The notes below the pieces were generated by a model. The model had not been told where the DNA came from. It saw nothing but the letters and a program-made list of their open reading frames with translations, and made no database searches. The position numbers were made by a program, and so were the translations under genes. A stretch of 64,000 bases of DNA from Williamsia faeni (GTDB lineage Bacteria > Actinomycetota > Actinomycetes > Mycobacteriales > Mycobacteriaceae). Positions 48,183 to 56,640 of this stretch are shown piece after piece. The stretch's first letter is position 1. Every line of letters begins with the position of its first letter. The DNA lies in assembly GCA_003202005.1 (NCBI GenBank), contig QJJF01000001.1:465099-529098 (forward strand). The letters are read 5' to 3'.

Positions 48183-51164
48183 ATGGACCTGGCCCCATCG
48201 CCCAACGACATCTGCGATGAACTCACCGCCCTCGGCCTGAGCGCCGATGCCTCATCACGCCGTCGTACGGAATACGCGTACGACGCGTCGAACTACCGCC
48301 TGCCCCCACTTGTGGTGGTCTTCCCGCGCAGTGATGACGAGGTCGCAGCGGTAGCCGCCTACTGTCACCGCAATCACCTCACCCTGACCGCCCGTGGTGG
48401 CGGAACGGGCATGGGCGGCAACGCCATCGGCGCCGGCGTGATCCTCGATTTCTCCCGGTACATGAACCAGGTCCTGACGGTCGATGCTGAAGCGCGCACC
48501 GCCGTTGCCCAGGCCGGGATCGTCCTGACCGCCTTGCAGGGCAGGGTTCGCGGCGCCACCGACGGCTCGCTCACCTTCGCACCCGACCCATCGAGCCAGT
48601 CACGGGCCACGCTCGGCGGCGCCATCGCCAACGATGCCTGCGGCAATCACTCTGTCCGCCATGGCCGGACCACCGATCACGTCGAATCCCTGAACCTGGT
48701 CACGGCTGAAGGGCTGCTCTTGACGGCAACCCGGACCGGCCTGATCGCCACCGATCCGAACGACGCCGTCGCGGCCCGGCGAGCCGCCGATGTCTCCACC
48801 GGACTGAGCGAACTGACGGCGGCGCATCTGGGTGCCATCCGCACCGAGATGGAGCGCATACCACGCCAGGTCTCCGGCTACCACCTCGGTAAACTCCTGC
48901 CGGAGAACGGTTTCGATGTCGCCCGCGCCCTCGTCGGCACCGAGGGAACCTGCGCGATCGTGGTATCGGCGACCGTCCGGTTGGTCCCGTCGGCCACGCG
49001 CCCGCTGCTGCTCTGTCTGGGCTACCGGAATGTGGTCGATGCCGCTCGCGATGTCCCGACCCTCCTCGAGTTCGCCCCGTCTGCGATCGAAGGGATCGAC
49101 GAAAGGATCGTCGCGACCATGCGGGCCCGCCGCGGCGACGACTCGATCGCCGGACTACCGGCCGGAAATGCCTGGCTCTACGTCGATCTCGACGAAGAAA
49201 GTGTAGGCACTCCGGAGAAAGCCGCACTCGAACTGCTCGACAAACTCCGCGCCAACGGACGACTGGTCGACGGACGCACCGTTCCTGATCCGGAACAACG
49301 GGTCTCACTCTGGCGGATTCGTGAGGACGGCGCCGGTCTGTCGTCGCGGCTCGTCGACCCGGACGATGTCGCGCCTGAGGAAGGCGGACACGGCGGGTCG
49401 TACGAATCCTGGCCCGGCTGGGAGGATTCCGCCGTTGCACCGGAGAATCTGGCCGAATACCTCGAGGGCTTCGAGCAACTTCTCGACCAGCACGGATTGA
49501 CCGGTGTGATGTACGGCCACTTCGGTGCGGGCTGCATGCACGTACGCATCACCTTTGATCTCCGCAGCGACGAAGGCCGGGCAACCATGCGGCGCTTCTG
49601 CACCGATGCCGCAAAACTTGTTGTCGCGCATGGTGGCTCACTATCGGGCGAGCACGGTGACGGCCGGTCGCGTTCGGAGTTCCTGCCGATCATGTATTCC
49701 CCCGAAATCATCGGGGCGTTCGGCGACTTCAAAAAGATCTGGGATCCGGCCGGCATCCTCAATCCGGGCAGCATCGTCGACCCCGATCGGATCGACGACA
49801 ACCTCGCCCTCGCCGATGTACCGGCCCGGCTCTGGAAGACCACCTTCGACCTCGGGACACCCGGACTCGCCGATGGCGGCAAGCCCGGCCTCGACCCCTT
49901 TGTGCATGCGGTACAAGGATGTATCGGTGTCGGGAGGTGCCGGTCCGCGTCGGGCGGCGTGATGTGTCCGAGCTACCGGGCGACCGGAGACGAAAAGGAT
50001 TCCACGCGCGGCCGGGCCAGGGTTCTGCAGGAAATGGTCCGTACCGCACCGGACATCAAGGCGGGCTGGCGCGACACCGATTCCCGCGAAGCCCTCGATC
50101 TGTGCCTGTCGTGCAAGGCCTGTTCCACCGACTGCCCGGTCGGCGTCGACATGGCCACGTACAAGTCCGAGTTCTTCTCCAACTACTACCAGGGGCGCCT
50201 GCGGCCGCTGTCGCACTACTCACTGGGATGGATGCCGGCCTGGCTCAAGGCCGCTGCGCCCCTGGCACCGCTGATCAACAAATCGCTGTCCGGACCGCTG
50301 GCCCGGGTTGCCGCCAAGGCCGGCGGTCTCGACCCCCGGCGCACGATGCCGGCGTTTTCCACCCGGAAACAGGTGCGGGCGTCGATGTCCGGGCTCCGGA
50401 CCGACCCGTCCGCCGACACCGTCCTATTTGTCGATTCGTTCACCAAGGCATTCCGCCCGCAGGTCGCGGCTGCGACTGCGGGCGTGCTGGGCAGTGCCGG
50501 CCGGACGATCAGCTGCGAGTCGGACAACTGCTGCGGACTGACCTGGATTTCCACCGGTCAACTCGGTCGGGCGAAGAAGGTGCTGGAACGCACCGCAACC
50601 GCGCTCGACGACGGCACCGACCGACCTATTGTCGTTCCGGAGCCGAGTTGCGCTGCCGCCCTGCGTAAAGACCTACCCGAGCTCGTCCACACCGACGCCG
50701 CCAAGCGGGTCGCCGCCCGCGTCCGCAGCTTTGCCACCGAGGTCGGCCATCTCCTCGACAGTGGATGGCGGCCCCCGGTTCCGCTCCCCGCCGAGGTGAC
50801 CGTCCAGACCCATTGCCATGAATACGCGACCTTCGGGCCGAACACACAAGCGGCGGTGCTGCGCAGGCTCGGCGCAACCACCGTCCACCAGGCCGACGGT
50901 TGTTGCGGCGTCGCAGGCAATTTCGGTTTCGAGAAAGGTCACTACGACGTCAGCATGGGTGTTTCCGAGCAGGCCCTGGCCCCGGCCCTGCGGTCCCACG
51001 CCGACCACACGCCCGTGCTGACCGACGGATTCAGTTGCGCGATGGCGGTCCAGCATCTGGCCGCCACCGATGCGACCGTGCCCGATGTGCGCTCGGTACA
51101 TCTGGCCGAATTGCTCGACCCCGCATCGGCCGCAGCCATCGAGTCAGTGACAGAGCACGATTGA
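48183..51164 (+). CDS. FAD-linked oxidoreductase fused to iron-sulfur and CCG domains (GlcD-GlcF / D-lactate dehydrogenase type)
   Basis: 993 residues from ATG 48183. The N-terminal FAD-binding domain (about 35-225) contains RGGGTGMGGNAIGAG and is followed by the FAD-oxidase C domain with the flavin-site HGGSLSGEHGDGRSR near 480. Two Cys-rich 4Fe-4S motifs follow (CIGVGRC from about 580, and CLSCKACSTDCPVG from about 640), then two CCG domains (CCGLTW at about 782, CCGVAGNFGFE at about 906). Such fusions oxidise D-lactate, glycolate or D-2-hydroxyglutarate and feed electrons to the respiratory chain. It begins eight bases after the aminotransferase stop. Confidence 0.9.
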   Translation: MDLAPSPNDICDELTALGLSADASSRRRTEYAYDASNYRLPPLVVVFPRSDDEVAAVAAYCHRNHLTLTARGGGTGMGGNAIGAGVILDFSRYMNQVLTVDAEARTAVAQAGIVLTALQGRVRGATDGSLTFAPDPSSQSRATLGGAIANDACGNHSVRHGRTTDHVESLNLVTAEGLLLTATRTGLIATDPNDAVAARRAADVSTGLSELTAAHLGAIRTEMERIPRQVSGYHLGKLLPENGFDVARALVGTEGTCAIVVSATVRLVPSATRPLLLCLGYRNVVDAARDVPTLLEFAPSAIEGIDERIVATMRARRGDDSIAGLPAGNAWLYVDLDEESVGTPEKAALELLDKLRANGRLVDGRTVPDPEQRVSLWRIREDGAGLSSRLVDPDDVAPEEGGHGGSYESWPGWEDSAVAPENLAEYLEGFEQLLDQHGLTGVMYGHFGAGCMHVRITFDLRSDEGRATMRRFCTDAAKLVVAHGGSLSGEHGDGRSRSEFLPIMYSPEIIGAFGDFKKIWDPAGILNPGSIVDPDRIDDNLALADVPARLWKTTFDLGTPGLADGGKPGLDPFVHAVQGCIGVGRCRSASGGVMCPSYRATGDEKDSTRGRARVLQEMVRTAPDIKAGWRDTDSREALDLCLSCKACSTDCPVGVDMATYKSEFFSNYYQGRLRPLSHYSLGWMPAWLKAAAPLAPLINKSLSGPLARVAAKAGGLDPRRTMPAFSTRKQVRASMSGLRTDPSADTVLFVDSFTKAFRPQVAAATAGVLGSAGRTISCESDNCCGLTWISTGQLGRAKKVLERTATALDDGTDRPIVVPEPSCAAALRKDLPELVHTDAAKRVAARVRSFATEVGHLLDSGWRPPVPLPAEVTVQTHCHEYATFGPNTQAAVLRRLGATTVHQADGCCGVAGNFGFEKGHYDVSMGVSEQALAPALRSHADHTPVLTDGFSCAMAVQHLAATDATVPDVRSVHLAELLDPASAAAIESVTEHD

Positions 51165-51199
51165 AGACAGAGCACGATTGAAGACAGAGCACGATTGAA
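51149..51199 (+). repeat. three perfect 17-base tandem repeats at the end of the FAD oxidoreductase gene
   Basis: GACAGAGCACGATTGAA occurs three times head to tail (51149-51165, 51166-51182, 51183-51199). Because 17 is not a multiple of three, the TGA in each copy closes a different reading frame. The first TGA is the real stop of the preceding gene. A strong ribosome site (GGAGGT) for the dehydrogenase gene follows directly. Confidence 0.95.
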
Positions 51200-51211
51200 G
51201 GAGGTAGAGCA

Positions 51212-52732
51212 ATGACAGCATCTCCGGTCTTGAGCACGGACCGAAAGGCCATGGCGGCCGGTCTGATCGGATCGATTCCCACCGGTCTGTACATCGACGG
51301 CCAGTGGGCGCCGGCAGCGTCCGGTGCCACCTTCGATGTGGAGAACCCGGCCACCGGCCAGGTCATCGCGAAGGTCGCCAAGGGTGGCGCTACCGATGCC
51401 ACGGCAGCAATCAACAGCGCGGCCCGTCATCAGAAGGCCTGGGCCGCCACATCGCCCCGCGAACGCAGCGAGATACTGCGCCGCGCATATGAACTCATCC
51501 TCGACCGCCAGGACGACCTCGCCCTGATCATGACCACCGAGATGGGCAAGCCGCTGGCCGAGGCCAAGAGTGAAGTCGCCTATGCCGCCGAGTTCTTCCG
51601 CTGGTTCTCCGAAGAGGCCGTACGGATCAACGGCGACCACACCACCACCGGTGATGGCAAGAACCGGATCATCGTCACGAAAGAGCCGGTGGGTCCCTGC
51701 ATCCTGATCACGCCGTGGAACTTTCCGCTGGCGATGGGTACCCGCAAGATCGGTCCGGCGATCGCCGCGGGGTGCACGATGGTGTTCAAACCCGCCGAGC
51801 TGACACCGCTGACCGCCCTGGCCCTGACCGAGATCCTCACCATCGCGGGCCTGCCCGCGGGCGTACTCAACATAGTGACCACCGATGAGCCGGGTTCGGT
51901 CGTCGAGACGTGGATGGACAGCGGACTGGCCCGCAAGATCAGCTTCACCGGGTCGACTCAGGTCGGAAAGCTCTTGCTGGCCCAGGCATCTCGCAGTGTC
52001 ATGCGCACCTCGATGGAACTCGGCGGCAACGCACCGTTCATCGTCTGCGAAGACGCTGATCTCGACAAGGCCGTCGACGGCGCGATGGTCGCGAAGATGC
52101 GCAACATGGGCGAGGCCTGCACCGCGGCCAACCGACTGTTCGTGCACCGCAGCATTGCCGGCGAGTTCGCGAACCGGCTGGCCGAGCGGATGGGTTCGCT
52201 GCGGGTCGGCGACGGCACCGAAGACGGGACCGATGTCGGACCGCTGGTGGAACGCAAAGCAGTCGAGAAGGTCCGGGATCTCGTCGCCGATGCCGTCGAT
52301 CGCGGCGCCACGGTCGTCTGTGGCCAAGGGCCGGGCACCGCCGATTGCAACGCCGATGCCAGGGACACCGCCGGGTACTTCTATCTGCCGACGGTACTTT
52401 CGGATGTCGACGCCAAGTCCGACCTGATGGGCACCGAGATCTTCGGCCCGGTCGCACCGGTGATCCCCTACGACACCGAAGACGAGGTGCTCGACCTCGC
52501 CAACGACACCTCCTGGGGTCTGGTCGGATATCTGTTCACCCAGGACATCGACCGCGGTCTGCGGATGTCGGCGGCTCTGGAGGTCGGCATGGTCGGTCTC
52601 AACACCGGCCTGGTGTCCAATCCGGCGGCACCGTTCGGCGGTGTCAAGCAGTCGGGACTCGGCCGTGAGGGCGGCCGGGTCGGTATCGATGAGTTCCTCG
52701 AGATCAAGTACCTGGCGATTCCACGAACCTGA
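51212..52732 (+). CDS. NAD(P)-dependent semialdehyde dehydrogenase (succinate-semialdehyde dehydrogenase-like)
   Basis: 506 residues. Aldehyde dehydrogenase motifs: ITPWNFPLAM, the general base Glu269 in MELGGNAP, nucleophile Cys303 in GEACTAANR, FTGSTQVGK and PFGGVKQSGLGREGG. The GabD-like sequence points to succinate semialdehyde or a close relative such as aspartate semialdehyde. It probably takes the product of the class III aminotransferase; in an ectoine-type route it would be the DoeC step. GGAGGT lies seven bases before the ATG. Confidence 0.9.
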   Translation: MTASPVLSTDRKAMAAGLIGSIPTGLYIDGQWAPAASGATFDVENPATGQVIAKVAKGGATDATAAINSAARHQKAWAATSPRERSEILRRAYELILDRQDDLALIMTTEMGKPLAEAKSEVAYAAEFFRWFSEEAVRINGDHTTTGDGKNRIIVTKEPVGPCILITPWNFPLAMGTRKIGPAIAAGCTMVFKPAELTPLTALALTEILTIAGLPAGVLNIVTTDEPGSVVETWMDSGLARKISFTGSTQVGKLLLAQASRSVMRTSMELGGNAPFIVCEDADLDKAVDGAMVAKMRNMGEACTAANRLFVHRSIAGEFANRLAERMGSLRVGDGTEDGTDVGPLVERKAVEKVRDLVADAVDRGATVVCGQGPGTADCNADARDTAGYFYLPTVLSDVDAKSDLMGTEIFGPVAPVIPYDTEDEVLDLANDTSWGLVGYLFTQDIDRGLRMSAALEVGMVGLNTGLVSNPAAPFGGVKQSGLGREGGRVGIDEFLEIKYLAIPRT

Positions 52733-52789
52733 GCATCGCAGTGCCGCAAGCAGTATCACGACGAGCAATGTCGAAGGAGGTGTGAGTGG

Positions 52790-53989
52790 ATGTATCTCGG
52801 ATCCCAGTTGTTCAGTGACACCGAGTATCAGACTCGGCTCGCCGGAGTCCGTACCCTGATGGACCGTCAGGGGTTGTCGGCGATCATCGTGACCGACCCG
52901 GCGAACATCTTTTACCTCATCGGCTACAACGCCTGGTCGTTCTACACACCGCAGATGCTGTTCGTGCCGATGGACGGCGACATGGTGTTCTTCGCACGAG
53001 AGATGGACGCCCACGGTGCGCACCGCACCACCTGGTTGCCGCCCGAGCAGATCGTCGGATACCCGGAGAGCTACGTGCACCGGCCGCATGTCCACCCTTT
53101 CGACTGGGTGGCCTTTGCACTGCGCCAGCGTCACCTCATCGCGCCGGCGTCGCGGGGTGGGTCGGTGGGTCTGGAGATGGATTCGCACTTCTTCTCCCCC
53201 AAGGCATATCGGGCCCTGGTCAATGCGATACCCGAGTGGAAGCTCGTCGACTGCTTCGAACTCGTCAACTGGGTGCGGTCGGTCAAGTCCGTCGCGGAGG
53301 TCCAATTGATGCGGCAGGCGGGGATGGTCTGTTCGGAGGCGATGCGGGCGGCCATCGACACCATCGACATCGGTGTGCGCCAATGTGATGCGGCAGCAGC
53401 CATCTCGCAGGCGCAGATCACCGGTACCGACCAGTTCGGTGGCGATTATCCGGCGATCGTCCCGATGATGCCCACCGGCGAAGCTGCCGACACCCCGCAC
53501 CTGACCTGGAACCAGGGCACATTCGTCAGTGGGGAGGCGGTGGTCGTCGAACTGACCGGCGCCCACAACCGCTATCACTGCCCCTTGGCCCGCACCGTGG
53601 CACTCGGCCCGGTCAACAAGGATGTCGACTACGTCGCAGGTGCCACCGCCGAGGGTCTGAACAACGTCCTCGAGGCCATCGCGCCGGGGGTGGCCACCCG
53701 GGAGCTCGCCTCGACGTGGAACTGGACGCTCGCGAAGTACGGCCTCGAAAAGCATTCGCGGCTCGGCTATTCCATCGGCATCGGCTATCCGCCGGACTGG
53801 GGCGAGCGGACCATCAGCATCCGCACCGAGGACGAATCGATCCTCGAGGAGAACATGACCTTCCACATCGTGTGCGGCATGTGGATGGACGGTTACGGAT
53901 TCGAACTGTCCGAATCGGTACGCGTCAGCGCCACCGGTGTCGAAACATTCACCAGCTTCCCCCGAGAGCTCATCCGGAAGGCGAGCTGA
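52790..53989 (+). CDS. M24-fold hydrolase of the ectoine hydrolase (DoeA/EutD) type, metal ligands lost
   Basis: 399 residues, the same length as Halomonas DoeA as I recall it. The N-terminal creatinase-like domain has TDPANIFYLIGYNAWSFYTPQ and GGSVGLEMDSHFFS. In the pita-bread domain the five M24 metal ligands are replaced: the first Asp by Glu254 (VVVELTG), the second by Pro265 (YHCPLART), the His by a hydrophobic residue in YSIGIGYPPDWGER, the first Glu by Val361 (FHIVCGMW) and the last by Ser374 or Glu375. The GIGYPPDWGERTIS and ELSESV blocks match ectoine hydrolases, which are metal-independent with a catalytic Glu near 255. It would open a cyclic amidine or amide. It has a GGAGG ribosome site. 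Confidence 0.8.
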   Translation: MYLGSQLFSDTEYQTRLAGVRTLMDRQGLSAIIVTDPANIFYLIGYNAWSFYTPQMLFVPMDGDMVFFAREMDAHGAHRTTWLPPEQIVGYPESYVHRPHVHPFDWVAFALRQRHLIAPASRGGSVGLEMDSHFFSPKAYRALVNAIPEWKLVDCFELVNWVRSVKSVAEVQLMRQAGMVCSEAMRAAIDTIDIGVRQCDAAAAISQAQITGTDQFGGDYPAIVPMMPTGEAADTPHLTWNQGTFVSGEAVVVELTGAHNRYHCPLARTVALGPVNKDVDYVAGATAEGLNNVLEAIAPGVATRELASTWNWTLAKYGLEKHSRLGYSIGIGYPPDWGERTISIRTEDESILEENMTFHIVCGMWMDGYGFELSESVRVSATGVETFTSFPRELIRKAS

Positions 53990-54029
53990 CCGGAGAACGG
54001 AACCGATCGAACAAGTGAGAGGAAAACGC

Positions 54030-55286
54030 ATGACCGCAACCGAACTCTCCCACGGACGAACTGAACTCCCGCTCGCGGGCGGACCGACGTTCCCCCTCGC
54101 CGGCCGGGCCAAGGACCTGGTCGGATCGATGATCGATTCGTCGACGTCACTGCTCGCTGCGCAGAAGCACGACATCGTCCGGTTCGCCATGGGTTCTCCC
54201 GCCGACGAAGCGGTTCCGGCCGACGAGTTCCGCGAGATCGCCGGCAGCATCCTCGATCAGTCGTCGTTCACCTACGGGGCCTCCGAAGGTGAACCGCGAC
54301 TGCTGGATCTGCTGGTGAAATACCTTGCCGGTACCCCGGATCCGGCCAGTGAGGATCGGCTGGTCATCACCACCGGTGGCATGCAGGGTCTAGATCTGGC
54401 GTCCAAGCTGTTCGTCGATCCGGGTGATCTGGTGATCACCGAATCCCCCACCTACACCAACGGTAGCGCCACCGCGTTGTCTTACGGTGCACGGCTTCTC
54501 GAAGTTCCGGTCGACGATGAGGGCATGCTGGTCGATCTGCTCCCCGACCTCGTCGCCCGAACCCATCGCACACCCAAGGCGATCTACACGATCCCCAACT
54601 TCCAGAATCCTTCTGGCGTCACCTTGTCCCTGGAACGCCGGAAGGCCTTGCTAGAACTGGCCCACAAGTGGGGTGCGGTGATCATCGACGACGATCCCTA
54701 TGCTCTGCTCCGCTTTTCCGGCGAGGAGATCCCCTCCTTCCGGACCCTGAGCCCTGACGACCCGCTGATCTTCTCGGTCCGGACGTTCTCGAAGATCCTG
54801 GCGCCCGGGTGGCGGGTGGGTTGGGTCGACGCCGATCCGGCGTTGCGGCAGCTGCTGATCAACGGCAAGCAGGCGATGGACACCTGCACCAATGTCCCGA
54901 ACCAGCACATCGTCGCCGAGTACATCTCACGTGGCGGCCTCGATGATCACCTCGTCTCCCTGCGTAGCCTCTACCGCATCCGGCGCGATGCCATGCTCAC
55001 ATCGTTGAAAAGGCATCTCGGCGAGAACTTCTCGACCACCCACCCCGATGGCGGCTTCTTCCTGTGGGTTACGTTGGACGGCAAGTACGCCGAACTCGAC
55101 ACCCGCGAACTCTTCGAGATCGCACTGGCACAGGGGGTGGCCTTCATCCCCGGCCCCGCACTCTCCCCCGGTGGTCATTTCCGCAACGCACTGCGGCTGT
55201 GCTTCGCCTCGAGCACACCCGAACGGATCGACGAGGGCGTCCGCCGCCTGAAGAGCGCACTGGACCTGGCGGTGGCCGCCGCGTGA
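54030..55286 (+). CDS. class I/II PLP-dependent aminotransferase (2-aminoadipate / MocR-domain-like)
   Basis: 418 residues from ATG 54030 with GAGAGG upstream. Landmarks: RFAMGSPADEAVP, TYGASEGEPRLLDLL, TTGGMQGLDL, ITESPTY, IPNFQNPSGVT, IIDDDPYALLRF and the PLP Lys in VRTFSKILAPGWRVGW. The sequence is of the LysN type and close to the aminotransferase domain of MocR regulators, but there is no DNA-binding domain. Ectoine clusters in other bacteria often encode a MocR regulator (EnuR); here only the enzyme-like half is seen. The substrate is unknown. The stop overlaps the next start (GTGA). Confidence 0.88.
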   Translation: MTATELSHGRTELPLAGGPTFPLAGRAKDLVGSMIDSSTSLLAAQKHDIVRFAMGSPADEAVPADEFREIAGSILDQSSFTYGASEGEPRLLDLLVKYLAGTPDPASEDRLVITTGGMQGLDLASKLFVDPGDLVITESPTYTNGSATALSYGARLLEVPVDDEGMLVDLLPDLVARTHRTPKAIYTIPNFQNPSGVTLSLERRKALLELAHKWGAVIIDDDPYALLRFSGEEIPSFRTLSPDDPLIFSVRTFSKILAPGWRVGWVDADPALRQLLINGKQAMDTCTNVPNQHIVAEYISRGGLDDHLVSLRSLYRIRRDAMLTSLKRHLGENFSTTHPDGGFFLWVTLDGKYAELDTRELFEIALAQGVAFIPGPALSPGGHFRNALRLCFASSTPERIDEGVRRLKSALDLAVAAA

Positions 55287-56455
55287 CCGAGGCCGACGTA
55301 CTGGCACTGATCGACGAGGCGGAACTTGTCACGCTGACCCGGGCTCTGATCGACGCCGGTGGCGAAAACCCTGGCGGCACCGAAGCGTTGACGGTCGAGG
55401 TTCTCGAAAAGTATGCTCGCGCCTTCGGCTTTGCCGTCGAGACCTGGGATGTCGCGCCCGGCCGGCCGAACCTGACGGCCACCACCGCCGGGACCGGCGA
55501 CGGACCCGGATTGATGATCCTCGGCCATTCCGATGTGGTCCCGGCGGGCGACGGGTGGACACGTCCACCGTTTCGATCGCAGGTCGATGACGGACGCATC
55601 TACGGGCGGGGCTCCGCTGACATGAAAGGTGGTCTGGCAGCGGCACTGATCGCCATGGCGGCGCTGACCCGGTCGGGATATCAGCTGGGTGGTCCGGTTC
55701 AATTGGCCTGCACGGTCGACGAAGAAGATCTGGGGATCGGGATCCGCGATTTCGTCACCCGCGATCCACGGCACACCTTCGCCGGGTGTGTGGTCGCCGA
55801 ACCGACCGACCTCGAAACCGTCATCGCCTGCCGCGGGGCGTCGTATATCGAGGTCCGGATCACCGGCCGCGCAGCGCACTCGGGCCGTCCGAGCGACGGC
55901 CGCAACGCCATCGACGCCGCCGCGGCGATCATCGATCTGGTCCGGGCCAACCAGCGGTATCTATCCCAGAACCCAGATCCGCTCCTGGGTGCGGGCAGCT
56001 GGAACACCGGGCTCATCACTGGCGGACAGGGTATTTCGGTGGTCGCACCGACCGCCACCGTCAGCTTCGATCGTCGGCTGATGCCAACCGAAGACGCACA
56101 CCAGGTCGCCACCTGGCTACGCAAGGCGATCGACGAAGCCGGCATCGACCGCGACGGCATCAGTGTGGACGTCGAGGTCACCATGGCCATGCCGGGCTTC
56201 GAGACAGACCCCGCCTCTGCTCTGGTGTCCCACGCATCCGCTGCTGTGGTCGATGCCGGTGGCAGCACCACCATCACCGGATGGACGGCCGCCTGCGACG
56301 GCGGATTCATCAACCGCGACCTCGGCATCCCCGCCATCGTCTTGGGGCCCGGTGGCCTGGGCGATCAGGCCCACCGTCCCGACGAGTCGGTGTCGATCGC
56401 CGAACTGGTAACGGCCGCAAAAGCCTATGCACTCCTGGCATTTCGCATGCTCTGA
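55283..56455 (+). CDS. M20-family metallohydrolase (ArgE/DapE-type deacylase)
   Basis: 390 residues from GTG 55283, coupled to the aminotransferase. Zinc ligands: His82 (GHSDVVP), bridging Asp113 (GRGSADMKGG), Glu148 with catalytic base Glu147 (TVDEED), and Glu173 (AEPTD), with a final His in QAHRPDE. The family removes acyl groups from N-acyl amino acids. If the M24-fold protein opens ectoine to N-acetyl-diaminobutyrate, this enzyme could remove the acetyl group in place of the unrelated AstE/AspA-type DoeB. That step is inference. Confidence 0.9.
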   Translation: MTEADVLALIDEAELVTLTRALIDAGGENPGGTEALTVEVLEKYARAFGFAVETWDVAPGRPNLTATTAGTGDGPGLMILGHSDVVPAGDGWTRPPFRSQVDDGRIYGRGSADMKGGLAAALIAMAALTRSGYQLGGPVQLACTVDEEDLGIGIRDFVTRDPRHTFAGCVVAEPTDLETVIACRGASYIEVRITGRAAHSGRPSDGRNAIDAAAAIIDLVRANQRYLSQNPDPLLGAGSWNTGLITGGQGISVVAPTATVSFDRRLMPTEDAHQVATWLRKAIDEAGIDRDGISVDVEVTMAMPGFETDPASALVSHASAAVVDAGGSTTITGWTAACDGGFINRDLGIPAIVLGPGGLGDQAHRPDESVSIAELVTAAKAYALLAFRML

Positions 56456-56462
56456 CCAAGCA

Positions 56463-56630
56463 TCTTCGGCACGATCAACGGCATTTTCGGCACGCTCAAC
56501 GGATCCCCCCGTCGTCCCCGGACATCTTCGGCACGCTCAACGGCATTTTCGGCACGGTCAACGGATCCCACCGCCGAGCGTGCCGAAAACACCGTCGAGC
56601 GTGCCGAAAATGCCGCCGAGTGTGCCTTTG
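56463..56630. repeat. 21-base-period direct and inverted repeat array between convergent genes
   Basis: Four direct units of the type TTTTCGGCACGCTCAACGG start at 56463, 56484, 56525 and 56546. The first pair and the second pair are a 62-base tandem duplication. Three inverted units (GCCGAGCGTGCCGAAAA type) start at 56573, 56594 and 56615, exactly 21 bases apart. The inverted set can pair with any direct unit, giving alternative long hairpins. It fills the 185-base gap between the M20 gene and the convergent transporter gene, where a terminator is expected. Confidence 0.9.
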
Positions 56631-56640
56631 TTGCTGTGGC

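Noticed and set aside
52790-53989. Annotation as an ordinary Xaa-Pro aminopeptidase or creatinase
   Set aside because: All five M24 metal ligands are replaced, and the conserved blocks fit ectoine hydrolases better.
50942-54250. A 1102-codon open frame on the minus strand across the catabolic genes
   Set aside because: It is antisense to four well-supported genes with clear family motifs and shows no domain of its own. High GC makes such long antisense frames common.
56463-56630. Possible CRISPR array
   Set aside because: Units are 21 bases apart with no unique spacers of 30-40 bases, part of them are inverted, and no cas genes are present.
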